A DNA stretch of 64,000 nt from Antedon mediterranea. Its lineage: Eukaryota > Echinodermata > Crinoidea > Comatulida > Antedonidae. Shown piece by piece: positions 1-12,232 of the stretch. Made by a program: the position numbers and the translations under genes. Each line of letters opens with the position of its first letter. Within the stretch, counting starts at the first letter, position 1. Location: the NCBI RefSeq assembly GCF_964355755.1, contig NC_092674.1:7073001-7137000 (forward strand). The letters run 5' to 3'. Under the pieces are notes generated by a model that worked only from the letters and a program-made list of their open reading frames with translations, was not told the origin of the DNA and ran no database searches.

Positions 1-39
1 GGACGTATGTCCGCATGGGTTCGAACCCCATCCGTACTA
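1..39 (+). tRNA. partial tRNA-Leu(UAA), 3' part only
   Basis: Starts inside the variable arm (GGACGTATGTCC). It contains an intact T arm (ATGGG, TTCGAAC, CCCAT), the 3' acceptor strand CCGTACT and discriminator A. The 5' part lies before the window, so the array extends to the left. Confidence 0.9.
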
Positions 40-111
40 ATATTTTAACCCCATTGTTTTTCCTATTTTTTATTGTTTACGGAATGTGTTTGTCAGTCGA
101 CAATAAGCCGA

Positions 112-193
112 AGTACGGTGGCCGAGTGGTTAAGGCCTTGGACTTAAGTTCCAATGGACGTATGTCCGCATGGGTTCGAACCCATCCGTACTA
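112..193 (+). pseudogene. tRNA-Leu(UAA) monomer type a, probably defective
   Basis: 82 nt. The acceptor AGTACGG/CCGTACT and anticodon loop CTTAAGT are intact. Base 26 is C instead of G, and one C is missing from the T arm, which shrinks the T loop or breaks a stem pair. The B box is shortened to GGTTCGAACCCA. This type opens each higher-order unit and is conserved through the array. Confidence 0.7.
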
Positions 194-265
194 ATAATCT
201 AACACAATGGTTTTTCCTATTTTTAATTTTTTACAAATCGTATTTGTCAGTCAACTTCAAGGGAA

Positions 266-348
266 AGTATGGTGGCCGAGTGGTTAAGGCGTTGGACTTA
301 AGTTCCAATGGACGTATGTCCGCATGGGTTCGAACCCCATCCGTACTA
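266..348 (+). tRNA. tRNA-Leu(UAA), type b
   Basis: 83 nt, canonical except for C5 to T in the acceptor (AGTATGG), which gives a T-G wobble with position 68. A box TGGCCGAGTGG and B box GGTTCGAACCC are intact. Probably foldable and transcribable. Confidence 0.8.
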
Positions 349-420
349 ATATTTTAACCCCATTGTTTTTCCTATTTTTTATTGTTTACGGAATGTGTTT
401 GTCAGTCGACAATAAGCCGA

Positions 421-503
421 AGTACGGTGGCCGAGTGGTTAAGGCGTTGGACTTAAGTTCCAATGGACGTATGTCCGCATGGGTTCGAACCCCATCCGTA
501 CTA
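421..503 (+). tRNA. tRNA-Leu(UAA), type c, canonical
   Basis: Class II cloverleaf of 83 nt: acceptor AGTACGG/CCGTACT (7 perfect pairs), T8 G9, D stem GCC/GGC, G26, anticodon stem TTGGA/TCCAA, loop CTTAAGT with anticodon TAA, long variable arm TGGACGTATGTCCGC, T arm ATGGG-TTCGAAC-CCCAT, discriminator A73 as expected for eukaryotic tRNA-Leu. No intron and no encoded CCA. Internal A box TGGCCGAGTGG and B box GGTTCGAACCC. TTTT and TTTTT runs follow as Pol III terminators. Reads UUA codons. Confidence 0.95.
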
Positions 504-576
504 ATATTTTAATACAATTGTTTTTCCTATTTTTTATTTTTTTACAAATCGTATTTGTCAGTCAACTTCAAGGGAA

Positions 577-659
577 AGTACGGTGGCCGAGTGGTTAAGG
601 CGTTGGACTTAAGTTCCAATGGACGTATGTCCGCATGGGTTCGAACCCCATCCGTACTA
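577..659 (+). tRNA. tRNA-Leu(UAA), type d, canonical
   Basis: Body identical to type c but with a different upstream spacer (TTTTTTTACAAATCGTATT family). In other blocks (5392, 8034, 11609, 14251, 25131) this slot carries CCATACT, giving a C-A mismatch in the acceptor stem. Confidence 0.93.
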
Positions 660-731
660 ATATTTTAACACAATTGTTTTTCCTATTTTTAATTTTTTAC
701 AAATCGTATTTGTCAGTCAACTTCAAGCGAA

Positions 732-814
732 AGTACGGTGGCCGAGTTGTTAAGGCGTTGGACTTAAGTTCCAATGGACGTATGTCCGCATGGGTTCGAA
801 CCCCATCCGTACTA
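732..814 (+). tRNA. tRNA-Leu(UAA), type e, D-loop variant
   Basis: Canonical except for a G to T change in the D loop (GAGTTGTTAA), hitting the conserved GG pair that contacts the T loop and the end of the A box. Anticodon and stems are intact. Reduced function is likely but unproven. Confidence 0.65.
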
Positions 815-890
815 ATATTTTAACCCCATTGTTTTTTTTTATATTTTTTACTTGTTTACGAAATGTGTTCCCTAATCGAAAGCAAGCGCA

Positions 891-973
891 AGTACGGTGG
901 CTGACTGGTTAAGGCGTTGGACGTAAGTTCCAATGGACGTATGTCCGCATTGGTTCGAACCCCATCCGTACTA
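891..973 (+). pseudogene. tRNA-Leu(UAA) type f, probable pseudogene
   Basis: D arm changed to GCTGACTGG, degrading the A box. The anticodon loop is CGTAAGT, so the near-universal U33 is G. The T stem is ATTGG against CCCAT, with a mismatch. The acceptor stem is intact. Preceded by the longer spacer family with TTTTTTTTTATA and TTCCCTAATCG. Confidence 0.75.
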
Positions 974-1045
974 ATATTTTAAAACCATTGTTTTTCCTAT
1001 TTTTTATTGTTTACGGAATGTGCTTGTCAGTCGACAATAAGCCGA

Positions 1046-1128
1046 AGTACGGTGGCCGAGTGGTTAAGGCGTTGGACTTAAGTTCCAATGGACGTATGAC
1101 CGCATGGGATCGAACCCCATCCGTACTA
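1046..1128 (+). pseudogene. tRNA-Leu(UAA) type g, T-loop/variable-arm variant
   Basis: The variable arm is GGACGTATGACC, losing one pair, and the T loop starts with A instead of T54 (GGGATCGAACCCC). The acceptor, D and anticodon arms are canonical. The B box still fits a loose GWTCRANNC pattern, so transcription is possible even if function is not. Confidence 0.6.
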
Positions 1129-1200
1129 ATATTTTAACCCCATTGTTTTTCCTATTTTTTATTGTTTACGTAATGTGTTTGTCAGTCGACAATAAGCCGA

Positions 1201-1283
1201 AGTACGGTGGCCGAGTGGTTAAGGCGTTGGACTTAAGTTCCAATGGACGTATGTCCGCATGGGTTCGAACCCCATCCGTACTA
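1201..1283 (+). tRNA. tRNA-Leu(UAA), type h, canonical
   Basis: All arms, both internal promoter boxes and discriminator A are identical to type c. The upstream spacer carries TACGTAATG instead of TACGGAATG, which identifies the slot. Confidence 0.95.
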
Positions 1284-1355
1284 ATATTTTAACCCCATTG
1301 TTTTTCCTATTTTTTATTGTTTACGGAATGTGTTTGTCAGTCGACAATAAGACGA

Positions 1356-1438
1356 AGTACGGTGGCCGAGTGGTTTAGGCGTTGGACTTAAGTTCCAATG
1401 GACGTATGTCCGCATGGGTTTGAACCCCATCCGTACTA
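1356..1438 (+). tRNA. tRNA-Leu(UAA), type i variant
   Basis: Two changes: TTTAGGC in the D loop (A to T) and TTTGAAC in the T loop (C56 to T). C56 normally pairs with a D-loop G, so the tertiary fold is weakened. The upstream spacer ends GACGAAG instead of GCCGAAG. Confidence 0.6.
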
Positions 1439-1510
1439 ATATTTTAACCCCATTGTTTTTCCTATTTTTTATTGTTTACGGAATGTGTTTGTCAGTCGAC
1501 AATAAGCCGA

Positions 1511-1593
1511 AGTACGGTGGCCGAGTGGTTAAGGCGTTGGACTTAAGTTCCAATGGACGTATGTCCGCATGGGTTCGAACCCCATCCGTACTA
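1511..1593 (+). tRNA. tRNA-Leu(UAA), type j, canonical
   Basis: Body identical to the canonical sequence, with standard spacers on both sides. This is the last monomer of the ten-member higher-order unit before type a recurs at 1666. Confidence 0.95.
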
Positions 1594-1665
1594 ATATTTT
1601 AACCCCATTGTTTTTCCTATTTTTTATTGTTTACGGAATGTGTTTGTCAGTCGACAATAAGCCGA

Positions 1666-3373
1666 AGTACGGTGGCCGAGTGGTTAAGGCCTTGGACTTA
1701 AGTTCCAATGGACGTATGTCCGCATGGGTTCGAACCCATCCGTACTAATACTTTAACACAATGGTTTTTCCTATTTTTAATTTTTTACAAATCGTATTTG
1801 TCAGTCAACTTCAAGGGAAAGTATGGTGGCCGAGTGGTTAAGGCGTTGGACTTAAGTTCCAATGGACGTATGTCCGCATGGGTTCGAACCCCATCCGTAC
1901 TAATATTTTAACCCCATTGTTTTTCCTATTTTTTATTGTTTACGGAATGTGTTTGTCAGTTGTCAATAAGCCGAAGTACGGTGGCCGAGTGGTTAAGGCG
2001 TTGGACTTAAGTTCCAATGGACGTATGTCCGCATGGGTTCGAACCCCATCCGTACTAATATTTTAATACAATTGTTTTTCCTATTTTTTATTTTTTACAA
2101 ATCGTATTTGTCAGTCAACTTCAAGGGAAAGTACGGTGGCCGAGTGGTTAAGGCGTTGGACTTAAGTTCCAATGGACGTATGTCCGCATGGGTTCGAACC
2201 CCATCCGTACTAATATTTTAACACAATTGTTTTTCCTATTTTTAATTTTTTTCAAATCGTATTTGTCAGTCAACTTCAAGCGAAAGTACGGTGGCCGAGT
2301 TGTTAAGGCGTTGGACTTAAGTTCCAATGGACGTATGTCCGCATGGGTTCGAACCCCATCCGTACTAATATTTTAACCCCATTGTTTTTTTTTATATTTT
2401 TTACTTGTTTACGAAATGTGTTCCCTAATCGAAAGCAAGCGCAAGTACGGTGGCTGACTGGTTAAGGCGTTGGACGTAAGTTCCAATGGACGTATGTCCG
2501 CATTGGTTCGAACCCCATCCGTACTAATATTTTAAAACCATTGTTTTTCCTATTTTTTATTGTTTACGGAATGTGCTTGTCAGTCGACAATAAGCCGAAG
2601 TACGGTGGCCGAGTGGTTAAGGCGTTGGACTTAAGTTCCAATGGACGTATGACCGCATGGGATCGAACCCCATCCGTACTAATATTTTAACCCCATTGTT
2701 TTTCATATTTTTTATTGTTTACGTAATGTGTTTGTCAGTCGACAATAAGCCGAAGTACGGTGGCCGAGTGGTTAAGGCGTTGGACTTAAGTTCCAATGGA
2801 CGTATGACCGCATGGGATCGAACCCCATCCGTACTAATATTTTAACCCCATTGTTTTTCCTATTTTTTATTGTTTACGTAATGTGTTTGTCAGTCGACAA
2901 TAAGCCGAAGTACGGTGGCCGAGTGGTTAAGGCGTTGGACTTAAGTTCCAATGGACGTATGTCCGCATGGGTTCGAACCCCATCCGTACTAATATTTTAA
3001 CCCCATTGTTTTTCCTATTTTTTATTGTTTACGGAATGTGTTTGTCAGTCGACAATAAGACGAAGTACGGTGGCCGAGTGGTTTAGGCGTTGGACTTAAG
3101 TTCCAATGGACGTATGTCCGCATGGGTTTGAACCCCATCCGTACTAATATTTTAACCCCATTGTTTTTCCTATTTTTTATTGTTTACGGAATGTGTTTGT
3201 CAGTCGACAATAAGCCGAAGTACGGTGGCCGAGTGGTTAAGGCGTTGGACTTAAGTTCCAATGGACGTATGTCCGCATGGGTTCGAACCCCATCCGTACT
3301 AATATTTTAACCCCATTGTTTTTCCTATTTTTTATTGTTTACGGAATGTGTTTGTCAGTCGACAATAAGCCGA
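1666..3373 (+). repeat. higher-order block 2: 11 tRNA-Leu monomers
   Basis: tRNA starts, each 83 nt (82 for type a): 1666a, 1820b, 1975c, 2130d, 2285e, 2444f, 2599g, 2754g, 2909h, 3064i, 3219j. Type g is doubled, giving 11 monomers and 1,708 bp. Types c, d, h and j are canonical. Confidence 0.9.
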
Positions 3374-4927
3374 AGTACGGTGGCCGAGTGGTTAAGGCCT
3401 TGGACTTAAGTTCCAATGGACGTATGTCCGCATGGGTTCGAACCCATCCGTACTAATAATCTAACACAATGGTTTTTCCTATTTTTAATTTTTTACAAAT
3501 CGTATTTGTCAGTCAACTTCAAGGGAAAGTATGGTGGCCGAGTGGTTAAGGCGTTGGACTTAAGTTCCAATGGACGTATGTCCGCATGGGTTCGAACCCC
3601 ATCCGTACTAATATTTTAACCCCATTGTTTTTCCTATTTTTTATTGTTTACCGAATGTGTTTGTCAGTCGACAATAAGCCGAAGTACGGTGGCCGAGTGG
3701 TTAAGGCGTTGGACTTAAGTTCCAATGGACGTATGTCCGCATGGGTTCGAACCCCATCCGTACTAATATTTTAATACAATTGTTTTTCCTATTTTTTATT
3801 TTTTTACAAATCGTATTTGTCAGTCAACTTCAAGGGAAAGTACGGTGGCCGAGTGGTTAAGGCGTTGGACTTAAGTTCCAATGGACGTATGTCCGCATGG
3901 GTTCGAACCCCATCCGTACTAATATTTTAACACAATTGTTTTTCCTATTTTTAATTTTTTACAAATCGTATTTGTCAGTCAACTTCAAGCGAAAGTACGG
4001 TGGCCGAGTTGTTAAGGCGTTGGACTTAAGTTCCAATGGACGTATGTCCGCATGGGTTCGAACCCCATCCGTACTAATATTTTAACCCCATTGTTTTTTT
4101 TTATATTTTTTACTTGTTTACGAAATGTGTTCCCTAATCGAAAGCAAGCGCAAGTACGGTGGCTGACTGGTTAAGGCGTTGGACGTAAGTTCCAATGGAC
4201 GTATGTCCGCATTGGTTCGAACCCCATCCGTACTAATATTTTAAAACCATTGTTTTTCCTATTTTTTATTGTTTACGGAATGTGCTTGTCAGTCGACAAT
4301 AAGCCGAAGTACGGTGGCCGAGTGGTTAAGGCGTTGGACTTAAGTTCCAATGGACGTATGACCGCATGGGATCGAACCCCATCCGTACTAATATTTTAAC
4401 CCCATTGTTTTTCCTATTTTTTATTGTTTACGTAATGTGTTTGTCAGTCGACAATAAGCCGAAGTACGGTGGCCGAGTGGTTAAGGCGTTGGACTTAAGT
4501 TCCAATGGACGTATGTCCGCATGGGTTCGAACCCCATCCGTACTAATATTTTAACCCCATTGTTTTTCCTATTTTTTATTGTTTACGGAATGTGTTTGTC
4601 AGTCGACAATAAGACGAAGTACGGTGGCCGAGTGGTTTAGGCGTTGGACTTAAGTTCCAATGGACGTATGTCCGCATGGGTTTGAACCCCATCCGTACTA
4701 ATATTTTAACCCCATTGTTTTTCCTATTTTTTATTGTTTACGGAATGTGTTTGTCAGTCGACAATAAGCCGAAGTACGGTGGCCGAGTGGTTAAGGCGTT
4801 GGACTTAAGTTCCAATGGACGTATGTCCGCATGGGTTCGAACCCCATCCGTACTAATATTTTAACCCCATTGTTTTTCCTATTTTTTATTGTTTACGGAA
4901 TGTGTTTGTCAGTCGACAATAAGCCGA
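3374..4927 (+). repeat. higher-order block 3: 10 tRNA-Leu monomers
   Basis: tRNA starts: 3374a, 3528b, 3683c, 3839d, 3994e, 4153f, 4308g, 4463h, 4618i, 4773j. Length 1,554 bp. Nearly the same as the first block, 3,262 bp earlier. Confidence 0.9.
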
Positions 4928-6015
4928 AGTACGGTGGCCGAGTGGTTAAGGCCTTGGACTTAAGTTCCAATGGACGTATGTCCGCATGGGTTCGAACCCA
5001 TCCGTACTAATACTTTAACACAATGGTTTTTCCTATTTTTAATTTTTTACAAATCGTATTTGTCAGTCAACTTCAAGGGAAAGTATGGTGGCCGAGTGGT
5101 TAAGGCGTTGGACTTAAGTTCCAATGGACGTATGTCCGCATGGGTTCGAACCCCATCCGTACTAATATTTTAACCCCATTGTTTTTCCTATTTTTTATTG
5201 TTTACGGAATGTGTTTGTCAGTCGACAATAAGCCGAAGTACGGTGGCCGAGTGGTTAAGGCGTTGGACTTAAGTTCCAATGGACGTATGTCCGCATGGGT
5301 TCGAACCCCATCCGTACTAATATTTTAATACAATTGTTTTTCCTATTTTTTATTTTTTACAAATCGTATTTGTCAGTCAACTTCAAGGGAAAGTACGGTG
5401 GCCGAGTGGTTAAGGCGTTGGACTTAAGTTCCAATGGACGTATGTCCGCATGGGTTCGAACCCCATCCATACTAATATTTTAACACAATTGTTTTTCCTA
5501 TTTTTAATTTTTTTCAAATCGTATTTGTCAGTCAACTTCAAGCGAAAGTACGGTGGCCGAGTTGTTAAGGCGTTGGACTTAAGTTCCAATGGACGTATGT
5601 CCGCATGGGTTCGAACCCCATCCGTACTAATATTTTAACCCCATTGTTTTTTTTTATATTTTTTACTTGTTTACAAAATGTGTTCCCTAATCGAAAGCAA
5701 GCGCAAGTACGGTGGCTGACTGGTTAAGGCGTTGGACGTAAGTTCCAATGGACGTATGTCCGCATTGGTTCGAACCCCATCCGTACTAATATTTTAAAAC
5801 CATTGTTTTTCCTATTTTTTATTGTTTACGGAATGTGCTTGTCAGTCGACAATAAGCCGAAGTACGGTGGCCGAGTGGTTAAGGCGTTGGACTTAAGTTC
5901 CAATGGACGTATGACCGCATGGGATCGAACCCCATCCGTACTAATATTTTAACCCCATTGTTTTTCCTATTTTTTATTGTTTACGTAATGTGTTTGTCAG
6001 TCGACAATAAGACGA
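4928..6015 (+). repeat. higher-order block 4: 7 tRNA-Leu monomers (h-i-j missing)
   Basis: tRNA starts: 4928a, 5082b, 5237c, 5392d', 5547e, 5706f, 5861g. Length 1,088 bp. Types h, i and j are lost, and the next monomer (6016) is an i/a hybrid that marks the deletion joint. Confidence 0.9.
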
Positions 6016-7569
6016 AGTACGGTGGCCGAGTGGTTTAGGCCTTGGACTTAAGTTCCAATGGACGTATGTCCGCATGGGTTCGAACCCATCCGTACTAATA
6101 ATCTAACACAATGGTTTTTCCTATTTTTAATTTTTTACAAATCGTATTTGTCAGTCAACTTCAAGGGAAAGTATGGTGGCCGAGTGGTTAAGGCGTTGGA
6201 CTTAAGTTCCAATGGACGTATGTCCGCATGGGTTCGAACCCCATCCGTACTAATATTTTAACCCCATTGTTTTTCCTATTTTTTATTGTTTACCGAATGT
6301 GTTTGTCAGTCGACAATAAGCCGAAGTACGGTGGCCGAGTGGTTAAGGCGTTGGACTTAAGTTCCAATGGACGTATGTCCGCATGGGTTCGAACCCCATC
6401 CGTACTAATATTTTAATACAATTGTTTTTCCTATTTTTTATTTTTTTACAAATCGTATTTGTCAGTCAACTTCAAGGGAAAGTACGGTGGCCGAGTGGTT
6501 AAGGCGTTGGACTTAAGTTCCAATGGACGTATGTCCGCATGGGTTCGAACCCCATCCGTACTAATATTTTAACACAATTGTTTTTCCTATTTTTAATTTT
6601 TTACAAATCGTATTTGTCAGTCAACTTCAAGCGAAAGTACGGTGGCCGAGTTGTTAAGGCGTTGGACTTAAGTTCCAATGGACGTATGTCCGCATGGGTT
6701 CGAACCCCATCCGTACTAATATTTTAACCCCATTGTTTTTTTTTATATTTTTTACTTGTTTACGAAATGTGTTCCCTAATCGAAAGCAAGCGCAAGTACG
6801 GTGGCTGACTGGTTAAGGCGTTGGACGTAAGTTCCAATGGACGTATGTCCGCATTGGTTCGAACCCCATCCGTACTAATATTTTAAAACCATTGTTTTTC
6901 CTATTTTTTATTGTTTACGGAATGTGCTTGTCAGTCGACAATAAGCCGAAGTACGGTGGCCGAGTGGTTAAGGCGTTGGACTTAAGTTCCAATGGACGTA
7001 TGACCGCATGGGATCGAACCCCATCCGTACTAATATTTTAACCCCATTGTTTTTCCTATTTTTTATTGTTTACGTAATGTGTTTGTCAGTCGACAATAAG
7101 CCGAAGTACGGTGGCCGAGTGGTTAAGGCGTTGGACTTAAGTTCCAATGGACGTATGTCCGCATGGGTTCGAACCCCATCCGTACTAATATTTTAACCCC
7201 ATTGTTTTTCCTATTTTTTATTGTTTACGGAATGTGTTTGTCAGTCGACAATAAGACGAAGTACGGTGGCCGAGTGGTTTAGGCGTTGGACTTAAGTTCC
7301 AATGGACGTATGTCCGCATGGGTTTGAACCCCATCCGTACTAATATTTTAACCCCATTGTTTTTCCTATTTTTTATTGTTTACGGAATGTGTTTGTCAGT
7401 CGACAATAAGCCGAAGTACGGTGGCCGAGTGGTTAAGGCGTTGGACTTAAGTTCCAATGGACGTATGTCCGCATGGGTTCGAACCCCATCCGTACTAATA
7501 TTTTAACCCCATTGTTTTTCCTATTTTTTATTGTTTACGGAATGTGTTTGTCAGTCGACAATAAGCCGA
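6016..7569 (+). repeat. higher-order block 5: 10 tRNA-Leu monomers, first is an i/a hybrid
   Basis: tRNA starts: 6016 (i/a hybrid: GACGAAG spacer and TTTAGG from type i, then CCTTGG and the T-arm deletion from type a), 6170b, 6325c, 6481d, 6636e, 6795f, 6950g, 7105h, 7260i, 7415j. Confidence 0.9.
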
Positions 7570-9591
7570 AGTACGGTGGCCGAGTGGTTAAGGCCTTGGA
7601 CTTAAGTTCCAATGGACGTATGTCCGCATGGGTTCGAACCCATCCGTACTAATACTTTAACACAATGGTTTTTCCTATTTTTAATTTTTTACAAATCGTA
7701 TTTGTCAGTCAACTTCAAGGGAAAGTATGGTGGCCGAGTGGTTAAGGCGTTGGACTTAAGTTCCAATGGACGTATGTCCGCATGGGTTCGAACCCCATCC
7801 GTACTAATATTTTAACCCCATTGTTTTTCCTATTTTTTATTGTTTACGGAATGTGTTTGTCAGTCGACAATAAGCCGAAGTACGGTGGCCGAGTGGTTAA
7901 GGCGTTGGACTTAAGTTCCAATGGACGTATGTCCGCATGGGTTCGAACCCCATCCGTACTAATATTTTAATACAATTGTTTTTCCTATTTTTTATTTTTT
8001 ACAAATCGTATTTGTCAGTCAACTTCAAGGGAAAGTACGGTGGCCGAGTGGTTAAGGCGTTGGACTTAAGTTCCAATGGACGTATGTCCGCATGGGTTCG
8101 AACCCCATCCATACTAATATTTTAACACAATTGTTTTTCCTATTTTTAATTTTTTTCAAATCGTATTTGTCAGTCAACTTCAAGCGAAAGTACGGTGGCC
8201 GAGTTGTTAAGGCGTTGGACTTAAGTTCCAATGGACGTATGTCCGCATGGGTTCGAACCCCATCCGTACTAATATTTTAACCCCATTGTTTTTTTTTATA
8301 TTTTTTACTTGTTTACAAAATGTGTTCCCTAATCGAAAGCAAGCGCAAGTACGGTGGCTGACTGGTTAAGGCGTTGGACGTAAGTTCCAATGGACGTATG
8401 TCCGCATTGGTTCGAACCCCATCCGTACTAATATTTTAAAACCATTGTTTTTCCTATTTTTTATTGTTTACGGAATGTGCTTGTCAGTCGACAATAAGCC
8501 GAAGTACGGTGGCCGAGTGGTTAAGGCGTTGGACTTAAGTTCCAATGGACGTATGACCGCATGGGATCGAACCCCATCCGTACTAATATTTTAACCCCAT
8601 TGTTTTTCCTATTTTTTATTGTTTACGTAATGTGTTTGTCAGTCGACAATAAGCCGAAGTACGGTGGCCGAGTGGTTAAGGCGTTGGACTTAAGTTCCAA
8701 TGGACGTATGTCCGCATGGGTTCGAACCCCATCCGTACTAATATTTTAACCCCATTGTTTTTTTTTATATTTTTTACTTGTTTACGAAATGTGTTCCCTA
8801 ATCGAAAGCAAGCGCAAGTACGGTGGCTGACTGGTTAAGGCGTTGGACGTAAGTTCCAATGGACGTATGTCCGCATTGGTTCGAACCCCATCCGTACTAA
8901 TATTTTAAAACCATTGTTTTTCCTATTTTTTATTGTTTACGGAATGTGCTTGTCAGTCGACAATAAGCCGAAGTACGGTGGCCGAGTGGTTAAGGCGTTG
9001 GACTTAAGTTCCAATGGACGTATGACCGCATGGGATCGAACCCCATCCGTACTAATATTTTAACCCCATTGTTTTTCCTATTTTTTATTGTTTACGTAAT
9101 GTGTTTGTCAGTCGACAATAAGCCGAAGTACGGTGGCCGAGTGGTTAAGGCGTTGGACTTAAGTTCCAATGGACGTATGTCCGCATGGGTTCGAACCCCA
9201 TCCGTACTAATATTTTAACCCCATTGTTTTTCCTATTTTTTATTGTTTACGGAATGTGTTTGTCAGTCGACAATAAGACGAAGTACGGTGGCCGAGTGGT
9301 TTAGGCGTTGGACTTAAGTTCCAATGGACGTATGTCCGCATGGGTTTGAACCCCATCCGTACTAATATTTTAACCCCATTGTTTTTCCTATTTTTTATTG
9401 TTTACGGAATGTGTTTGTCAGTCGACAATAAGCCGAAGTACGGTGGCCGAGTGGTTAAGGCGTTGGACTTAAGTTCCAATGGACGTATGTCCGCATGGGT
9501 TCGAACCCCATCCGTACTAATATTTTAACCCCATTGTTTTTCCTATTTTTTATTGTTTACGGAATGTGTTTGTCAGTCGACAATAAGCCGA
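7570..9591 (+). repeat. higher-order block 6: 13 tRNA-Leu monomers (f-g-h duplicated)
   Basis: tRNA starts: 7570a, 7724b, 7879c, 8034d', 8189e, 8348f, 8503g, 8658h, 8817f, 8972g, 9127h, 9282i, 9437j. The f-g-h trio is repeated, giving 2,022 bp. Confidence 0.9.
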
Positions 9592-11144
9592 AGTACGGTG
9601 GCCGAGTGGTTAAGGCCTTGGACTTAAGTTCCAATGGACGTATGTCCGCATGGGTTCGAACCCATCCGTACTAATACTTTAACACAATGGTTTTTCCTAT
9701 TTTTAATTTTTTACAAATCGTATTTGTCAGTCAACTTCAAGGGAAAGTATGGTGGCCGAGTGGTTAAGGCGTTGGACTTAAGTTCCAATGGACGTATGTC
9801 CGCATGGGTTCGAACCCCATCCGTACTAATATTTTAACCCCATTGTTTTTCCTATTTTTTATTGTTTACGGAATGTGTTTGTCAGTCGATAATAAGCCGA
9901 AGTACGGTGGCCGAGTGGTTAAGGCGTTGGACTTAAGTTCCAATGGACGTATGTCCGCATGGGTTCGAACCCCATCCGTACTAATATTTTAATACAATTG
10001 TTTTTCCTATTTTTTATTTTTTACAAATCGTATTTGTCAGTCAACTTCAAGGGAAAGTACGGTGGCCGAGTGGTTAAGGCGTTGGACTTAAGTTCCAATG
10101 GACGTATGTCCGCATGGGTTCGAACCCCATCCGTACTAATATTTTAACACAATTGTTTTTCCTATTTTTAATTTTTTTCAAATCGTATTTGTCAGTCAAC
10201 TTCAAGCGAAAGTACGGTGGCCGAGTTGTTAAGGCGTTGGACTTAAGTTCCAATGGACGTATGTCCGCATGGGTTCGAACCCCATCCGTACTAATATTTT
10301 AACCCCATTGTTTTTTTTTATATTTTTTACTTGTTTACGAAATGTGTTCCCTAATCGAAAGCAAGCGCAAGTACGGTGGCTGACTGGTTAAGGCGTTGGA
10401 CGTAAGTTCCAATGGACGTATGTCCGCATTGGTTCGAACCCCATCCGTACTAATATTTTAAAACCATTGTTTTTCCTATTTTTTATTGTTTACGGAATGT
10501 GCTTGTCAGTCGACAATAAGCCGAAGTACGGTGGCCGAGTGGTTAAGGCGTTGGACTTAAGTTCCAATGGACGTATGACCGCATGGGATCGAACCCCATC
10601 CGTACTAATATTTTAACCCCATTGTTTTTCCTATTTTTTATTGTTTACGTAATGTGTTTGTCAGTCGACAATAAGCCGAAGTACGGTGGCCGAGTGGTTA
10701 AGGCGTTGGACTTAAGTTCCAATGGACGTATGTCCGCATGGGTTCGAACCCCATCCGTACTAATATTTTAACCCCATTGTTTTTCCTATTTTTTATTGTT
10801 TACGGAATGTGTTTGTCAGTCGACAATAAGACGAAGTACGGTGGCCGAGTGGTTTAGGCGTTGGACTTAAGTTCCAATGGACGTATGTCCGCATGGGTTT
10901 GAACCCCATCCGTACTAATATTTTAACCCCATTGTTTTTCCTATTTTTTATTGTTTACGGAATGTGTTTGTCAGTCGACAATAAGCCGAAGTACGGTGGC
11001 CGAGTGGTTAAGGCGTTGGACTTAAGTTCCAATGGACGTATGTCCGCATGGGTTCGAACCCCATCCGTACTAATATTTTAACCCCATTGTTTTTCCTATT
11101 TTTTATTGTTTACGGAATGTGTTTGTCAGTCGACAATAAGCCGA
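9592..11144 (+). repeat. higher-order block 7: 10 tRNA-Leu monomers
   Basis: tRNA starts: 9592a, 9746b, 9901c, 10056d, 10211e, 10370f, 10525g, 10680h, 10835i, 10990j. Length 1,553 bp, one T shorter than block 1 in a spacer. The spacer before 9901 has GATAATAAG instead of GACAATAAG. Confidence 0.9.
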
Positions 11145-12232
11145 AGTACGGTGGCCGAGTGGTTAAGGCCTTGGACTTAAGTTCCAATGGACGTATGTCC
11201 GCATGGGTTCGAACCCATCCGTACTAATACTTTAACACAATGGTTTTTCCTATTTTTAATTTTTTACAAATCGTATTTGTCAGTCAACTTCAAGGGAAAG
11301 TATGGTGGCCGAGTGGTTAAGGCGTTGGACTTAAGTTCCAATGGACGTATGTCCGCATGGGTTCGAACCCCATCCGTACTAATATTTTAACCCCATTGTT
11401 TTTCCTATTTTTTATTGTTTACGGAATGTGTTTGTCAGTCGACAATAAGCCGAAGTACGGTGGCCGAGTGGTTAAGGCGTTGGACTTAAGTTCCAATGGA
11501 CGTATGTCCGCATGGGTTCGAACCCCATCCGTACTAATATTTTAATACAATTGTTTTTCCTATTTTTTATTTTTTACAAATCGTATTTGTCAGTCAACTT
11601 CAAGGGAAAGTACGGTGGCCGAGTGGTTAAGGCGTTGGACTTAAGTTCCAATGGACGTATGTCCGCATGGGTTCGAACCCCATCCATACTAATATTTTAA
11701 CACAATTGTTTTTCCTATTTTTAATTTTTTTCAAATCGTATTTGTCAGTCAACTTCAAGCGAAAGTACGGTGGCCGAGTTGTTAAGGCGTTGGACTTAAG
11801 TTCCAATGGACGTATGTCCGCATGGGTTCGAACCCCATCCGTACTAATATTTTAACCCCATTGTTTTTTTTTATATTTTTTACTTGTTTACAAAATGTGT
11901 TCCCTAATCGAAAGCAAGCGCAAGTACGGTGGCTGACTGGTTAAGGCGTTGGACGTAAGTTCCAATGGACGTATGTCCGCATTGGTTCGAACCCCATCCG
12001 TACTAATATTTTAAAACCATTGTTTTTCCTATTTTTTATTGTTTACGGAATGTGCTTGTCAGTCGACAATAAGCCGAAGTACGGTGGCCGAGTGGTTAAG
12101 GCGTTGGACTTAAGTTCCAATGGACGTATGACCGCATGGGATCGAACCCCATCCGTACTAATATTTTAACCCCATTGTTTTTCCTATTTTTTATTGTTTA
12201 CGTAATGTGTTTGTCAGTCGACAATAAGACGA
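11145..12232 (+). repeat. higher-order block 8: 7 tRNA-Leu monomers (h-i-j missing)
   Basis: tRNA starts: 11145a, 11299b, 11454c, 11609d', 11764e, 11923f, 12078g. Copy of block 4 at +6,217 bp. Confidence 0.9.
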
